Made by a program: the position numbers and the translations under genes | In this document: one piece after another, positions 1 through 7,718 of the stretch | Numbering within the stretch: the stretch's first letter is position 1 | Layout: each line of letters begins with the position of its first letter | Assembly: GCF_001028175.1 (NCBI RefSeq) | Contig: NZ_AEJF01000199.1 | Coordinates: forward strand, 1 to 32,801 | Length of the DNA stretch: 32,801 nucleotides | Source: Caballeronia mineralivorans PML1(12) | GTDB taxonomy: Bacteria; Pseudomonadota; Gammaproteobacteria; Burkholderiales; Burkholderiaceae | Direction: 5' to 3' | Notes under the pieces: generated by a model | The model's database searches: none | What the model was told of the DNA's origin: nothing | What the model saw: only the letters and a program-made list of their open reading frames with translations

Positions 1-235
1 TCGCATCAAATGTGATCGAGCACATTTTATGCAGGAAATCGGCCCGCTGCGTTCGACGTGGCGGGAGCTGGAAACGTGACTATGGCAGCCGGACTGAGGT
101 CTACCGCGAAAGCGGTGGGGAAACCACCGGAGCCTACCGTGTGCGCGCCAGTTCTCGATATAGGTAGTCTGTCCTGCTTTCCGTGATACTGGTCACAGCT
201 GACAGGTAGCTGCCAGCGAAGGCGGAACATGCACC
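1..235. other. Left edge, no gene identified
   Basis: No reading frame here gives a protein I recognise. The transposase frame that is clear from about position 239 meets a stop at 200-202. The stretch may be rearranged DNA joined to the transposase remnant, but I cannot assign it. Confidence 0.4.
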
Positions 236-238
236 CGT

Positions 239-766
239 GGGCTACTCAACCTCGCATGCCATGAGGCAGGAATAAACGTGTTCGTTCCGAAGACGGTGAC
301 ATCGAGCGCAACGGCTCATGGCCGCTTCGGCAAGGATGACTTCATTTACAACGCGCAGATGAACGAATATCGGTGCCCAGCAGGCGAGCGGCTCATCTGG
401 CGATTCTCTACCGTTGAGCGCGGCCTGAAGATCAGTAAGTATTGGAGTTCGAATTGCCAGCAATATCCGCTAAAAGGGGATTGCACACCGGGTCCTCAAC
501 GCCGGGTGACACGCTGGGAACACGAAGCTGTTCTTGATGAGATGCAGGCGCGGCTTGATCACGCACCTGAGATGATGCGCATCCGGCGGCAGACTGTCGA
601 GCACCCGTTCGGCACGATCAAGGCATGGATGGGCGCGACTCATTTCCTGACACGGACCATCGAGCGGGTGAGCACGGAGATGAGCTTGCACGTGCTGGTG
701 TACAACATGAAGCGAGTGATCAAGCTACTCGGTTCAGAAGCGGTTATGAAGGCGATGCGGGCGTGA
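239..766 (+). mobile_element. IS1182-type transposase, C-terminal remnant
   Basis: The reading frame encodes the C-terminal third of a DDE transposase of the IS1182 type. Visible family landmarks are an AGINVFVPKTVTS-like stretch, GRFGKDDF, YRCPAGERL, then RRVTRWEHEAVL, and the terminal block RQTVEHPFGTIKAWMGATHFL. EHPFGTIK carries the last acidic residue expected for the catalytic triad. Homology continues upstream of the GTG at 278 to about 239 (LACHEAG), so 278 is not the true start. A family member has roughly 450 residues; only about 175 remain and the N-terminal two thirds are missing. It is therefore a dead remnant. Family assignment rests on remembered motifs. Confidence 0.8.
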
Positions 767-1034
767 CGCCCTGACCGGGTTGTTGAGCTTCTGCGATATA
801 TTCGGCTGTGATTTGACGTTTGTGTTCCCGCACGTCACCCAGCCGCGACCTGCGCCGAGACAGGTTTCGTCAATTCGCAGTGGCTGCGCGTTTTGACACA
901 ATCTGGGCCGCTCGCTGCCTTTCGCTCGAGGTGTCCGACCCACGACGCTATGCGCAGCTAAAGACTGCAGGTAAGGACTGCACGAGTGCATCAACGGTGA
1001 GCGCGAATACACAGGCCATTTCCGAATCGAGTAA
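767..1034. other. Flank between transposase remnant and glycosyltransferase fragment
   Basis: No coding sequence is convincing here. It probably holds the 3' non-coding end of the IS element and the junction that cut off the 5' part of the following glycosyltransferase. I could not identify a terminal inverted repeat with confidence. Confidence 0.35.
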
Positions 1035-1832
1035 TCAACGCAGCAAATCTCCCCCAAAGGATCACGCTTAAATAAAATACCTTGGGGTTACGACCCTCCA
1101 CCCGTTGTACCTATAGCTAAGGAATGCAGCGATCTAGGTGCTCAAATTGAAGTCGTGTTTGACGGGATCGATTGCGATATTGTCAAACCCAATCCAGGGG
1201 CGACATTCGACCTCGGGACGGAGGGTGCCAGTCTCTGCGCGAAAGACGAGGTGATCACATTCGTCAATCGGAATCTGGAACCCCACCGCGGATTTCACGT
1301 CTTCATGCGAGCGCTTCCTGAGATACAGCGCCTGCGTCCGAATGCTCACGTCGTGATTGTCGGTGGCGACGGCGCTTCCTACAGTCGACCCTCAACGAAC
1401 GGAACCTATCGGCAACACTATTCTAAGGAGATCGACGGCCGCGTGAACTGGGATCGCATTCACTTCGTCGGGCGTATTCCGTATGCGCGTTACCTGAGTC
1501 TCCTGCAGGTGTCGACCGTACATGTGTACCTGTCCTATCCCTTTGTGCTGTCCTGGTCACTGATGGAAGCGTTGGCGGCGTCTTGTTTGGTCATCGCGTC
1601 AAGAACTCCGGCGATCGAAGAAGTGATCGAAGACGGCTACAACGGCTTGCTCGTCGACTTCTTCGACCATGCTCATCTAGCGCTTCAAATCGACGCGGCG
1701 TGCAAGAGCCCTTCAAGTTTCAGTGCGATCAGGGATCGCGCTCGCCGGCGTATCGTTGACGACTATGACTTACACAATGTCTGTCTTCCACAGCTAAAGG
1801 AATTGCTGCTGCGGTCACGCACCGACGGTTAA
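1035..1832 (+). pseudogene. Glycosyltransferase family 4 (group 1), N-terminally truncated
   Basis: The protein matches the C-terminal nucleotide-sugar binding lobe of a GT-B glycosyltransferase. It starts with a VVFDGIDCDIVKPNP linker-type segment. It continues with TFVNRNLEPHRGFHVFMRALPEI, a HVVIVGGDGASY strand, RIHFVGRIPYARYLSLLQVS, and the E-x7-E-like region SLMEALAASCLVIASRTPAIEEVIEDGYNGLL that contacts the sugar donor. The frame is open from 1035 without a good start; a GTG at 1155 lies inside the homology. The acceptor-binding N-terminal half is absent, so the gene is a remnant, probably cut during the rearrangement next to the IS1182 fragment. A role in surface polysaccharide synthesis is the family norm but cannot be inferred for a half protein. 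Confidence 0.75.
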
Positions 1833-2067
1833 GCGCAGCCAGCGATCGGATACAGACCCTCGAGAAGCTACCCTGTGGTGGTCGCGAGTGTCGGCGATTG
1901 ATTCGCTCTCACTCGCGTCGGCGAGTCGGCGCTGAGCGGGTAGGCGGTCTGTGGCCGACGTCGACGCCTGTGCGTTATATGACCGTTTATAATTTTATTT
2001 CGCTGGAGCCAAGTCATTGAATTTTCCGCGCTTGTTGGAATAACCGAGCGGTCGGCACCGAAGTTGA
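1833..2067. other. Intergenic, nothing recognised
   Basis: Non-coding stretch after the glycosyltransferase fragment. The segment from 1975 is AT-richer than its surroundings, but I see no clear promoter, RNA or repeat. Confidence 0.4.
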
Positions 2068-2328
2068 CGTTTTTATTGTTGCAACGTTGACACTATCAAT
2101 GCGGTCTACGATTCTGTAACGCTGACTTTGCCGAGCTCTCGCGAACCGATGCTCGAGCAGCTCTTTTTCTTGCCGTCGGTCGGAAACGATTCTCTTGTGC
2201 GCCACTTCGGATTCGATAGGGAAAAGCTTGAAAAAGCTCTCAGCCCCAAGAACGTCGCCAGCATGTTGTTCACGGCCGAAGCTCTTCGACAATTCATCCA
2301 GCCTGATGTTCGAGCGAAATTGTCCTAG
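2068..2328 (+). pseudogene. Unrecognised coding remnant
   Basis: The frame is open from 2068 to the stop at 2326-2328 and gives about 86 residues with natural-looking composition, for example EPMLEQLFFLPSVGNDSLV and FGFDREKLEKALSPKN. The nearest starts are TTG at 2128 and ATG at 2149; neither has a convincing ribosome binding site. I do not recognise the family. Its position between two broken genes suggests the 3' end of a lost gene, but it could be a small intact gene or a chance frame. Confidence 0.3.
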
Positions 2329-2332
2329 GCCG

Positions 2333-2644
2333 TTAGAGCAGTTCGCATCTACATACCGCTCGCAACGTTGACTCTCCCGGCTCTTTCAATCCGCACCCGT
2401 ATGTCGATGTAGAGATCCTTGGGGGCGCGGTCGTCGGGATTATCCTCGGGCCCGAGATGGAAATCCTCGCGGTGGTCCGCTGCGCCCGGGTTACGCCAAA
2501 CAGCTTCGCAATCGCGTGGAGCAAGGCGGTCTTGCCAGCGCCGTTTGAGCCGATGACGGTCGTGGTCTCGGGTGCGAGTGCAGCGGTGGTGGGAGCGGGG
2601 CCGAAGGATCGGAAGCCGGAGAGGGGGACGCTTTCGATGAGCAA
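2333..2644 (-). pseudogene. OLD-like AAA ATPase, frameshifted N-terminal fragment
   Basis: The frame opens with a TTG 6 nt after the stop of the fic gene and encodes an SMC/OLD-type ATPase start: LSGFRSFGP, then a Walker A loop GSNGAGKTALLHAI, then AKLFGVTRAQR. After residue about 58 the expected continuation REDFHLGPEDNPDDRAPKDL and YIDIRVRIE appears in the neighbouring frame. One base is missing near 2470-2474. Homology then ends near 2366, so the ATPase body and any TOPRIM nuclease domain are gone. OLD-family proteins are ATP-dependent nucleases, several of which act in phage defence. The tight spacing says it was co-transcribed with fic. It cannot now make a functional ATPase. Confidence 0.7.
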
Positions 2645-2650
2645 GATGTA

Positions 2651-3853
2651 TTACTCGCGTGGGGGAAGGCCCAAAGGGGCGGGCAGCGGATCAGTGCCTT
2701 CATTAAGGATGGCGAGGTAGCGGCGATAGCCGAACACGCGTCCGCGTCGACGACCCGTTACCTCCTCAACCACGCCGAGCCGTTCGAGGTCGGCGAGCGC
2801 AGCGTTGATCGTAGGCGCAGTGAGACCAGTGCGCTCGACCAGCACATTGGCGGTGAGGAATGGATTCTGCTGCAGCAGTTCGTGGACGCGCAGGGCCGAC
2901 CCGGCGCGCTCGCTCTCGACCGTGATGCGGTCACGATCTTCCTTGAACAACCCGACGATCCGAGTTGCGGCATCAAAGGCTTGGTTTGCCGTCTCGGCGA
3001 CGCCATCGAGGAAAAACTCGAGCCAGGGCTCCCAGGCGCCGCGCTCGCGCACCTCTTGGAGGAGCCGGTAGTAATCTCCTCGGTGTGTCTTGAGGTAGAG
3101 GCTCAGGTAGAGAAGCGGTGAGCGTAGCACCTCATGTACATTGAGGAACAGGGTTACGAGGAGCCGGCCGATGCGTCCATTGCCGTCAAGAAACGGATGA
3201 ATGGTCTCGAATTGCACATGAAGAAGACCAGCCTTGATGAGCGCCGGCAAGCGCGAGCGGTCTTCGTGCATGAACGTCTCAAGTGCATCGAGGCAGGTGC
3301 CGAGCTCGTTCACGGGAGGTGGCACATACAATGCGTTTCCCGGCCGCGTCCCGCCGATCCAGTTTTGCGACCTCCGGAACTCGCCGGGGCTTTTAGTGCC
3401 GCCTCGTCCGCTTTGCAGCAAACGGGCATGCATCTCACGAATCAACCGCAGTGAGAGTGGTAATGTCTGGAGTCGGTCCAACCCGTACATCATCGCGTCG
3501 ACGTAGTTCGACACTTCGCGGATATCGTCGATCGGTTGGCCAGCCTGCGCCTCGGTTTCGAAGCGAAGAAGATCTGTCAAAGTTGACTGGGTACCTTCAA
3601 TCTGGGACGAGAGAACTGCCTCCTTGCGCACGTACATATAGAGGAAGAGTTCCTGGCGTGGGAGAAGCATGGTGATGCCGTCCAACCGCCCAAGTGCCCG
3701 CTCGGCGAGGCTCAGCCGGTTGAGCAGACTCAAGATATCGATAGGTGGTTCGGGGGGCAGGGGTGGCGGTACAAAGGCGCGTACGATTTCACCGCCAGCG
3801 GCGGTCTCCACGAAGTGCCCAAGACGGGTATTTGTTACGTTTTCGTCGGCCAT
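2651..3853 (-). CDS. Fic family protein (probable AMPylating enzyme, class II)
   Basis: Intact 400-residue Fic-domain protein. Fic enzymes usually transfer AMP from ATP to a hydroxyl side chain of a target protein. The core motif HPFLDGNGR is at residues 219-227, with catalytic His219. An N-terminal inhibitory motif of the (S/T)xxxE(G/N) form, SSQIEG, is at 82-87, which places it in the self-inhibited class. The N-terminal region (1-110) is of the FicN type, and a winged-helix module occupies about 325-385 (ALRVHELL, TINAALADLERLGVVEE), as in DNA-binding Fic proteins. It begins at an ATG, with a possible promoter abutting it. An OLD-like ATPase remnant follows 6 nt downstream. The target is unknown. 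It may be a solitary regulator, toxin-like, or part of a defence pair. Confidence 0.92.
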   Translation of the reverse strand: MADENVTNTRLGHFVETAAGGEIVRAFVPPPLPPEPPIDILSLLNRLSLAERALGRLDGITMLLPRQELFLYMYVRKEAVLSSQIEGTQSTLTDLLRFETEAQAGQPIDDIREVSNYVDAMMYGLDRLQTLPLSLRLIREMHARLLQSGRGGTKSPGEFRRSQNWIGGTRPGNALYVPPPVNELGTCLDALETFMHEDRSRLPALIKAGLLHVQFETIHPFLDGNGRIGRLLVTLFLNVHEVLRSPLLYLSLYLKTHRGDYYRLLQEVRERGAWEPWLEFFLDGVAETANQAFDAATRIVGLFKEDRDRITVESERAGSALRVHELLQQNPFLTANVLVERTGLTAPTINAALADLERLGVVEEVTGRRRGRVFGYRRYLAILNEGTDPLPAPLGLPPRE

Positions 3854-3888
3854 AGATAAATTATGGCTGTCGGCTCTTATTTAAACAA
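3854..3888 (-). promoter_or_regulatory. Candidate promoter of fic
   Basis: Read on the minus strand, TTGTTT (3888-3883) and CATAAT (3865-3860) are separated by exactly 17 nt. The -10 ends only 6 nt before the ATG and no ribosome binding site is visible, so this promoter would give an almost leaderless mRNA. Assignment is by pattern only. Confidence 0.4.
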
Positions 3889-4229
3889 GTTGCCTTTGGC
3901 TTAAATAGCGTCGGAGCTTATGTAAGCGGCCTTAAACAACGCGCGGCTTTCATCAACGCCGAGTCGTAGTACGCTTTCGCGGCGAGCGCAGCTTCAGTCT
4001 GCACGGAAGGGTTGACGATTGGGCGCTATGACGCGCAGTGAGGATTCCATCGGCGATCGCCGGAGCAAATGCAACACCGCAACCCAAGCAATGAACCAAC
4101 CGTCCATGGTATGGGCTTAAGGGCCGTCGTATTCCGTCTTACTCCGTTGAACCTTTGGGCCAATTTTTCAGTTACGTATGATGTTCCGCGCACCGCCGCC
4201 ATATGTCCCTGCTGAACCAGTAACGGCTT
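3889..4229. other. Intergenic between fic and integrase
   Basis: No gene is supported. The fic-proximal part holds a small inverted repeat GCTTA-TG-TAAGC (3916-3927) and a second copy of TTAAACAA (3932-3939; first at 3881-3888), which could be operator sequence. On the minus strand about 3910-4020 reads as a short open stretch with plausible residues (QTEAALAAKAYYDSALMKAA) but without start or continuation, possibly a gene scar. Confidence 0.35.
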
Positions 4230-5525
4230 TCACGCTTCGACCGGAAGCGGAGCGGAAATACTGGCATCATTCGTCGAGTTCACCTCTTTATCGCCGCTGC
4301 TGATGAAGTCGACCCGTGCCTGCATCATTGGCCGGCGCAGATTGATCAGGTCTGTACGGTGGTACGCAGCCTCGGTGTCGTTTTCGATAGCATGTGCAAG
4401 CGCCCGCTCAGCCAGGTCACGCGCGTAACCATGCTCGCTGGCCCAGTCACGGAATGAGGAGCGAAAACCGTGTGCGGTTGCAACGCGCCCCGGCGTATCG
4501 CTCACTGCTTTGGCACGGCGCAGAAGGGCTGTCAACGTCATGTCGCTAAGCATCTTGTCCCGCGGCGAGGGAAAAACCAGGGTGGGGTGCCTGCGGTGCT
4601 CGTACTGGTGCTTGACGATCGCAGCGGCGCGCTCAGACAGGGGCACGCGGTGCGGTTTGTCCATCTTCATCCGCTGAGCAGAGATCGTCCACAGCTTCCA
4701 GTCTGGTGAGAATTCGGACCAGCAGGTCTCCCGTACCTCGCCACTGCGCGCGGCGGTGAGAATGGCGAATTCCAGTGCGGCCTTGGTGCAGTCTCCGACC
4801 TCGCGGTCTACGAGATGGGTTGCCACGAACCGTGGTACGAGTAACCAGGGCATCGCGGGCTGATGATCCTTCTTTGGTTTCTGTTTCGGCAAAAGGCGAT
4901 GGACCACGGAGGCCGGATTTCCCTTGACATGGCCTTGTGCCCACGCCCACTCAAAGACGACATGCATCCGTTGCTTGGTTCGCCGGGCGGTTTCTGCTTT
5001 CTTAAGCCAGATCTTGCGTAACGCGTCGGCACAGTCCTTCGGGCTTATATCGGTGAGCGGTTTGGGACCTAGTGTGGGGAATGCATACGTTACGAGGGTC
5101 GAGATCCATTGATCTGCGTGTTTAGCGTTTTTCCAGCCAGGTTTCAGGTCACCATGGACCTCACGGGCAGCTTTCTCGAAGGTCAGCGGCGATTGTTCTC
5201 GCTCGGTGGCGACCACCACTTGCTGCACGCGTTGGCGTTCATCGATCGGATCGACGCCGGACCCGACCAATTTTCGGGCGATGCGGGCCTTCTCGCGGGG
5301 TTCGGCGATCGACACGCCGTCTTCGTTCCCGGTATAGCTTCCGAGGCCCATATCGCGACGCTTTTTAGTGAGCGGACTGACGTATCGGAAGGTCCATCTC
5401 CCGCGTCCGTTTGCAGTCGGTACGATCAGCAGACCCGGTGTTGCCGCGTCGAAACGCGGTTTATCGTCCTTGCGCAGGGCATTCAGACTTATCGTTGTAA
5501 GGTTCTTTGGCTTGGCTGTCGTCAT
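4230..5525 (-). CDS. P4-type tyrosine recombinase (integrase)
   Basis: Site-specific recombinase that would integrate and excise the island. With the start used here the protein has 431 residues. It has an N-terminal DUF4102-like arm-binding region (about 10-95, including RWTFRYVSPLTKKRRDMGLG), a SAM-like core-binding region (about 115-215) and a C-terminal catalytic domain. Catalytic residues are Arg260 (TAARSGEV), His352-x-x-Arg355 (HGFRSSFRDW), His378 (ALAHAIEND) and the nucleophile Tyr388 (EAAYHRTDL), so it looks active. I chose the ATG at 5525, preceded by GGGTGG. An ATG at 5576 is in frame, but its extra 17 residues come from a repeated GATGGGTGG motif and look non-family. The gene lies next to a tRNA-Ser-like attachment end. 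Confidence 0.93.
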   Translation of the reverse strand: MTTAKPKNLTTISLNALRKDDKPRFDAATPGLLIVPTANGRGRWTFRYVSPLTKKRRDMGLGSYTGNEDGVSIAEPREKARIARKLVGSGVDPIDERQRVQQVVVATEREQSPLTFEKAAREVHGDLKPGWKNAKHADQWISTLVTYAFPTLGPKPLTDISPKDCADALRKIWLKKAETARRTKQRMHVVFEWAWAQGHVKGNPASVVHRLLPKQKPKKDHQPAMPWLLVPRFVATHLVDREVGDCTKAALEFAILTAARSGEVRETCWSEFSPDWKLWTISAQRMKMDKPHRVPLSERAAAIVKHQYEHRRHPTLVFPSPRDKMLSDMTLTALLRRAKAVSDTPGRVATAHGFRSSFRDWASEHGYARDLAERALAHAIENDTEAAYHRTDLINLRRPMMQARVDFISSGDKEVNSTNDASISAPLPVEA

Positions 5526-5664
5526 TTTCCACCCATCACGCCACCCATCATGGCAAGTCGGATTCACAAGGAACAACAGGGAACATTATAGACAGAAGAA
5601 TGAGGTAACTACATGATTTTACGTGCGTAAATAGAAACTCCGCGGAACACTACGGAAGTCACTT

Positions 5665-5685
5665 TGGCGGACTCCGTCTCCGCCA
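5665..5685 (+). repeat. Candidate attachment site: tRNA-Ser 3' end remnant
   Basis: Positions 5672-5685, CTCCGTCTCCGCCA, match what I recall as the last 14 nt of Burkholderia-type serine tRNAs: end of T stem, acceptor strand, G73 and CCA. Upstream bases do not form a tRNA. The whole block 5665-5685 is also a perfect inverted repeat, TGGCGGA, 7 nt, TCCGCCA. The nearby P4-type integrase and the terminator immediately after it fit a tRNA-borne att site at an island's right edge. Confidence 0.6.
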
Positions 5686-5696
5686 GAAGGATGCAG

Positions 5697-5736
5697 ACCC
5701 CCGTAAGTCTCAGGACTTACGGGGGTTTTGTTTTTT
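5697..5736 (+). terminator. Rho-independent terminator after tRNA-Ser remnant
   Basis: A 13-bp perfect stem (5697-5709 with 5714-5726), a 4-nt loop and a T-rich tract (TTTTGTTTTTT) form a strong intrinsic terminator. It starts 12 nt after the CCA of the tRNA-like remnant. That suits the original terminator of the interrupted tRNA gene. Confidence 0.9.
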
Positions 5737-5923
5737 CGAGGCGCGAAATGAATGATGCGTGACGAGTGAAGTACCGCCAATAATAGGTACGAGCGACAGC
5801 GTGCGCGCCACATGATGAAGTCTCAGTAGTTGGCAGACCGGTTCAGGATGCTTCGTTAGGCTGAGCAACGAAGCAGGAGTGTGCCGCTAAACGTTGAATG
5901 GTCGATCGCATCAACTGCACCCC

Positions 5924-5955
5924 GACTCACCGACTCACCGACTCACCGACTCACC
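5924..5955. repeat. Tandem octamer repeat (GACTCACC)4
   Basis: Four perfect head-to-tail copies of GACTCACC, followed by a degenerate copy (GCCTCAAC) that runs into the stop codon of the XRE-type regulator gene at 5959. The array lies in the 3' flank of that minus-strand gene. Confidence 0.9.
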
Positions 5956-5958
5956 GCC

Positions 5959-6741
5959 TCAACGCCTTAACGCCGCCGCAGTCGTTTCATCCGCTGGAAA
6001 AAACAATTCGATCGCCAACTCGGACAACGTGATATCGATCGGCGTACCAAACATCAATGTCGTGCTGATGAACGACAATTGCCCGGCGGCCGTGCTCAGC
6101 ACGAACGGAATGGCGATAGAAGTTTCCACCGCATCATCCCGACCCGATCCGCCCGGATAACGCTTCAACTCGTCGCGCAACGCGATCAATTGCGGATCGG
6201 CCGTGAGACTGATTTGACGCTCGAGCCGCTCCAGCAAATGCCCGCGCCATTGCCCGAGATTAATGATCTTCCGTGCTAACCCCAGCGGATGCAAACTCAA
6301 GCGCAGCACATTCACCGGCGGTTCGAGCAAGGACGGATCAGCATCGGCAATCAGCGCGGCCACAGCACCATTTGCCGACACCAGATTCCAATGCCGGTCG
6401 ATAGCCAGCGCCGGATAAGGCTCTTGCCCCTTCAAAACCTGCTCGACGGCCGCACGCGCGGGTTGCATCGATTGATCGTCGAGTGAGCGTTCCCGGAACA
6501 CCGGTGCGAACCCGGCCGCCGTCAACAACTGGTTGCGCTCGCGCAGCGGCACATCCAGATACTCGGCGAGCCTGAGCACCATCGCGCGGCTCGGCGCGGC
6601 GCGACCCGTTTCGATAAAACTCAGATGCCGGCTCGAAATCTCCGCTTCGCCGGCCAGATAAAGCTGGCTCATGCGCCGTCGTTCGCGCCAGTGCTTGATC
6701 AGTGGGCCGATAGGAGCCGCCGCCGCAGTCAGTGTGTTCAT
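5959..6741 (-). CDS. XRE-family regulator with MmyB-like ligand domain
   Basis: Transcription regulator of 260 residues. An XRE-type helix-turn-helix spans about residues 10-70 (LIKHWRERRRMSQLYLAGEAEIS, then SRHLSFIETGRAAPSRAMVLRLAEYL). Residues about 90-255 match the MmyB-like ligand-binding domain (PYPALAIDRHWNLVSANGAVAAL, HPLGLARKIINLGQWRGHLLERL), a PAS-like fold reported to bind small lipophilic ligands in this family. It is divergent from the SnoaL-like gene at 6883, separated by 141 bp that include an inverted repeat. This is the usual arrangement of such a regulator with its oxidoreductase or SnoaL target. The start has AAGGT upstream. Confidence 0.9.
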   Translation of the reverse strand: MNTLTAAAAPIGPLIKHWRERRRMSQLYLAGEAEISSRHLSFIETGRAAPSRAMVLRLAEYLDVPLRERNQLLTAAGFAPVFRERSLDDQSMQPARAAVEQVLKGQEPYPALAIDRHWNLVSANGAVAALIADADPSLLEPPVNVLRLSLHPLGLARKIINLGQWRGHLLERLERQISLTADPQLIALRDELKRYPGGSGRDDAVETSIAIPFVLSTAAGQLSFISTTLMFGTPIDITLSELAIELFFPADETTAAALRR

Positions 6742-6775
6742 GGTTCTACCTTATCAAACCGGCGCACGCGGCTCC

Positions 6776-6792
6776 ATTACCTCCCGGGTAAT
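6776..6792. promoter_or_regulatory. Candidate operator between XRE regulator and SnoaL-like gene
   Basis: Inverted repeat ATTACC-5 nt-GGTAAT in the divergent intergenic region, 35 bp upstream of the regulator start and 91 bp upstream of the SnoaL-like gene. Position and symmetry fit a binding site for the regulator; binding is not shown. Confidence 0.4.
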
Positions 6793-6882
6793 CGACCCAC
6801 GTCATGCTTGTCCCGATGATTGATTCCAGGCCGCGCTAATCCAGTCCGGCCATCGCCTCGAAGACTCTCGAAGGAGAAAATC

Positions 6883-7608
6883 ATGACTGAGCATGACGTT
6901 CTGGTGAGTCGCTATATCGACACATGGAACGAGACGAATCCGTCTCGCCGCAACGCTCTGGCCGGGCAGGTTTTGCTCGAAGGCGCCCGCTACACCGACC
7001 CGATGATGAGCAGCACAGGCCCAAAGGAATTCGCCGAGATGATTGGCGCGTTTCAGGCGCAGATGCCAGGGTTGACGTTCGAGCGTGTCGGCGGGATCGA
7101 TGCGACGGGCGCGATGGTGCGCTTCAGTTGGCGTCTGATCGACGCCCGCGGGCGGCAGTTTGCGAGTGGTACGGACATCGGCGAATTTTCCGCCGATGGA
7201 CGGTTCGCCGGCATTACCGGTTTTCTCGACAGCACGCTGATGGGCCAGCCATGGTCCGTCGAGAAGTACGCCGCTTTCTGGGCCGCGCAGGATTTTGGCA
7301 AGCCGAGCGATGAACTGGCGGCGGATATTGAAGGATATTGGCCGGGATTGCAGGCGCCTTTGAAGGGCGTGGAAGCCTACGTTCGTCCGCTGCATGAACT
7401 GCTGCGCCACGTTCCGGATTTCAGGCTGGAAGTGGCCGACTACGCGAGTCGCGGCGATACAGTCTTCATTCGCTGGATTGCAACGGGTACGCACGGCGAT
7501 ATGCCGCTGCGCTTCGAAGGGGTGGACTGCGTTCGTCACAGCAATGGCCAGGTTTATGAGAACCGGATCTACTGCGATCATCCGCTGATTCAGGCGTTGA
7601 ACCAGTAG
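6883..7608 (+). CDS. Tandem SnoaL/NTF2-like protein
   Basis: Protein of 241 residues with two NTF2/SnoaL-like alpha+beta folds in tandem, about 1-115 and 120-241. Each has the pattern of N-terminal helices (VLVSRYIDTWNETNPSRRNAL; EKYAAFWAAQDF) and a final beta sheet (RFSWRLIDARGRQFASGTDIGEF; VFIRWIATGTHGD). Such proteins are small-pocket enzymes or binding proteins; substrate and reaction cannot be told from sequence. ATG 6883 is chosen because AAGGAG lies 7 nt upstream; the frame is open further upstream to 6820 but that part is not family-like. It is divergent from the XRE/MmyB-type regulator, which probably controls it. Confidence 0.85.
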   Translation: MTEHDVLVSRYIDTWNETNPSRRNALAGQVLLEGARYTDPMMSSTGPKEFAEMIGAFQAQMPGLTFERVGGIDATGAMVRFSWRLIDARGRQFASGTDIGEFSADGRFAGITGFLDSTLMGQPWSVEKYAAFWAAQDFGKPSDELAADIEGYWPGLQAPLKGVEAYVRPLHELLRHVPDFRLEVADYASRGDTVFIRWIATGTHGDMPLRFEGVDCVRHSNGQVYENRIYCDHPLIQALNQ

Positions 7609-7610
7609 CA

Positions 7611-7639
7611 GAATTGGCAGCCCGACGGGCTGCCAATTC
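7611..7639 (+). terminator. Hairpin terminator after SnoaL-like gene
   Basis: A 13-bp perfect stem, GAATTGGCAGCCC with its complement around a GAC loop, starts 2 nt after the stop codon. The following tract (AATTTCTC) is only weakly T-rich, so termination strength is uncertain. It sits between convergent genes and may serve both. Confidence 0.65.
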
Positions 7640-7718
7640 AATTTCTCTACGGTCGAGCGGGGTGCCCCGCGCCGAAAATGCGATGTCTTCTCATTGCATC
7701 ACGAGCAAACCATCGAAC

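Noticed and set aside
1..235. Possible group II intron 3' end suggested by GAAA-containing stems
   Set aside because: No recognisable domain V pairing or intron boundary could be built, and there is no reverse transcriptase gene.
734..1057. 107-codon minus-strand frame beside the transposase remnant
   Set aside because: Overlaps the end of the transposase frame on the other strand and has no family-like sequence; the non-coding end of the IS is the better reading.
5665..5736. 3' end of a tmRNA gene as the integration target
   Set aside because: tmRNA ends with A before CCA; here G precedes CCA, as in serine tRNAs, and no tag-coding or tRNA-like part is upstream.
6802..7641. 279-codon minus-strand frame opposite the SnoaL-like gene
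   Set aside because: Shadow frame; the plus-strand gene has a strong ribosome binding site and family-like sequence.
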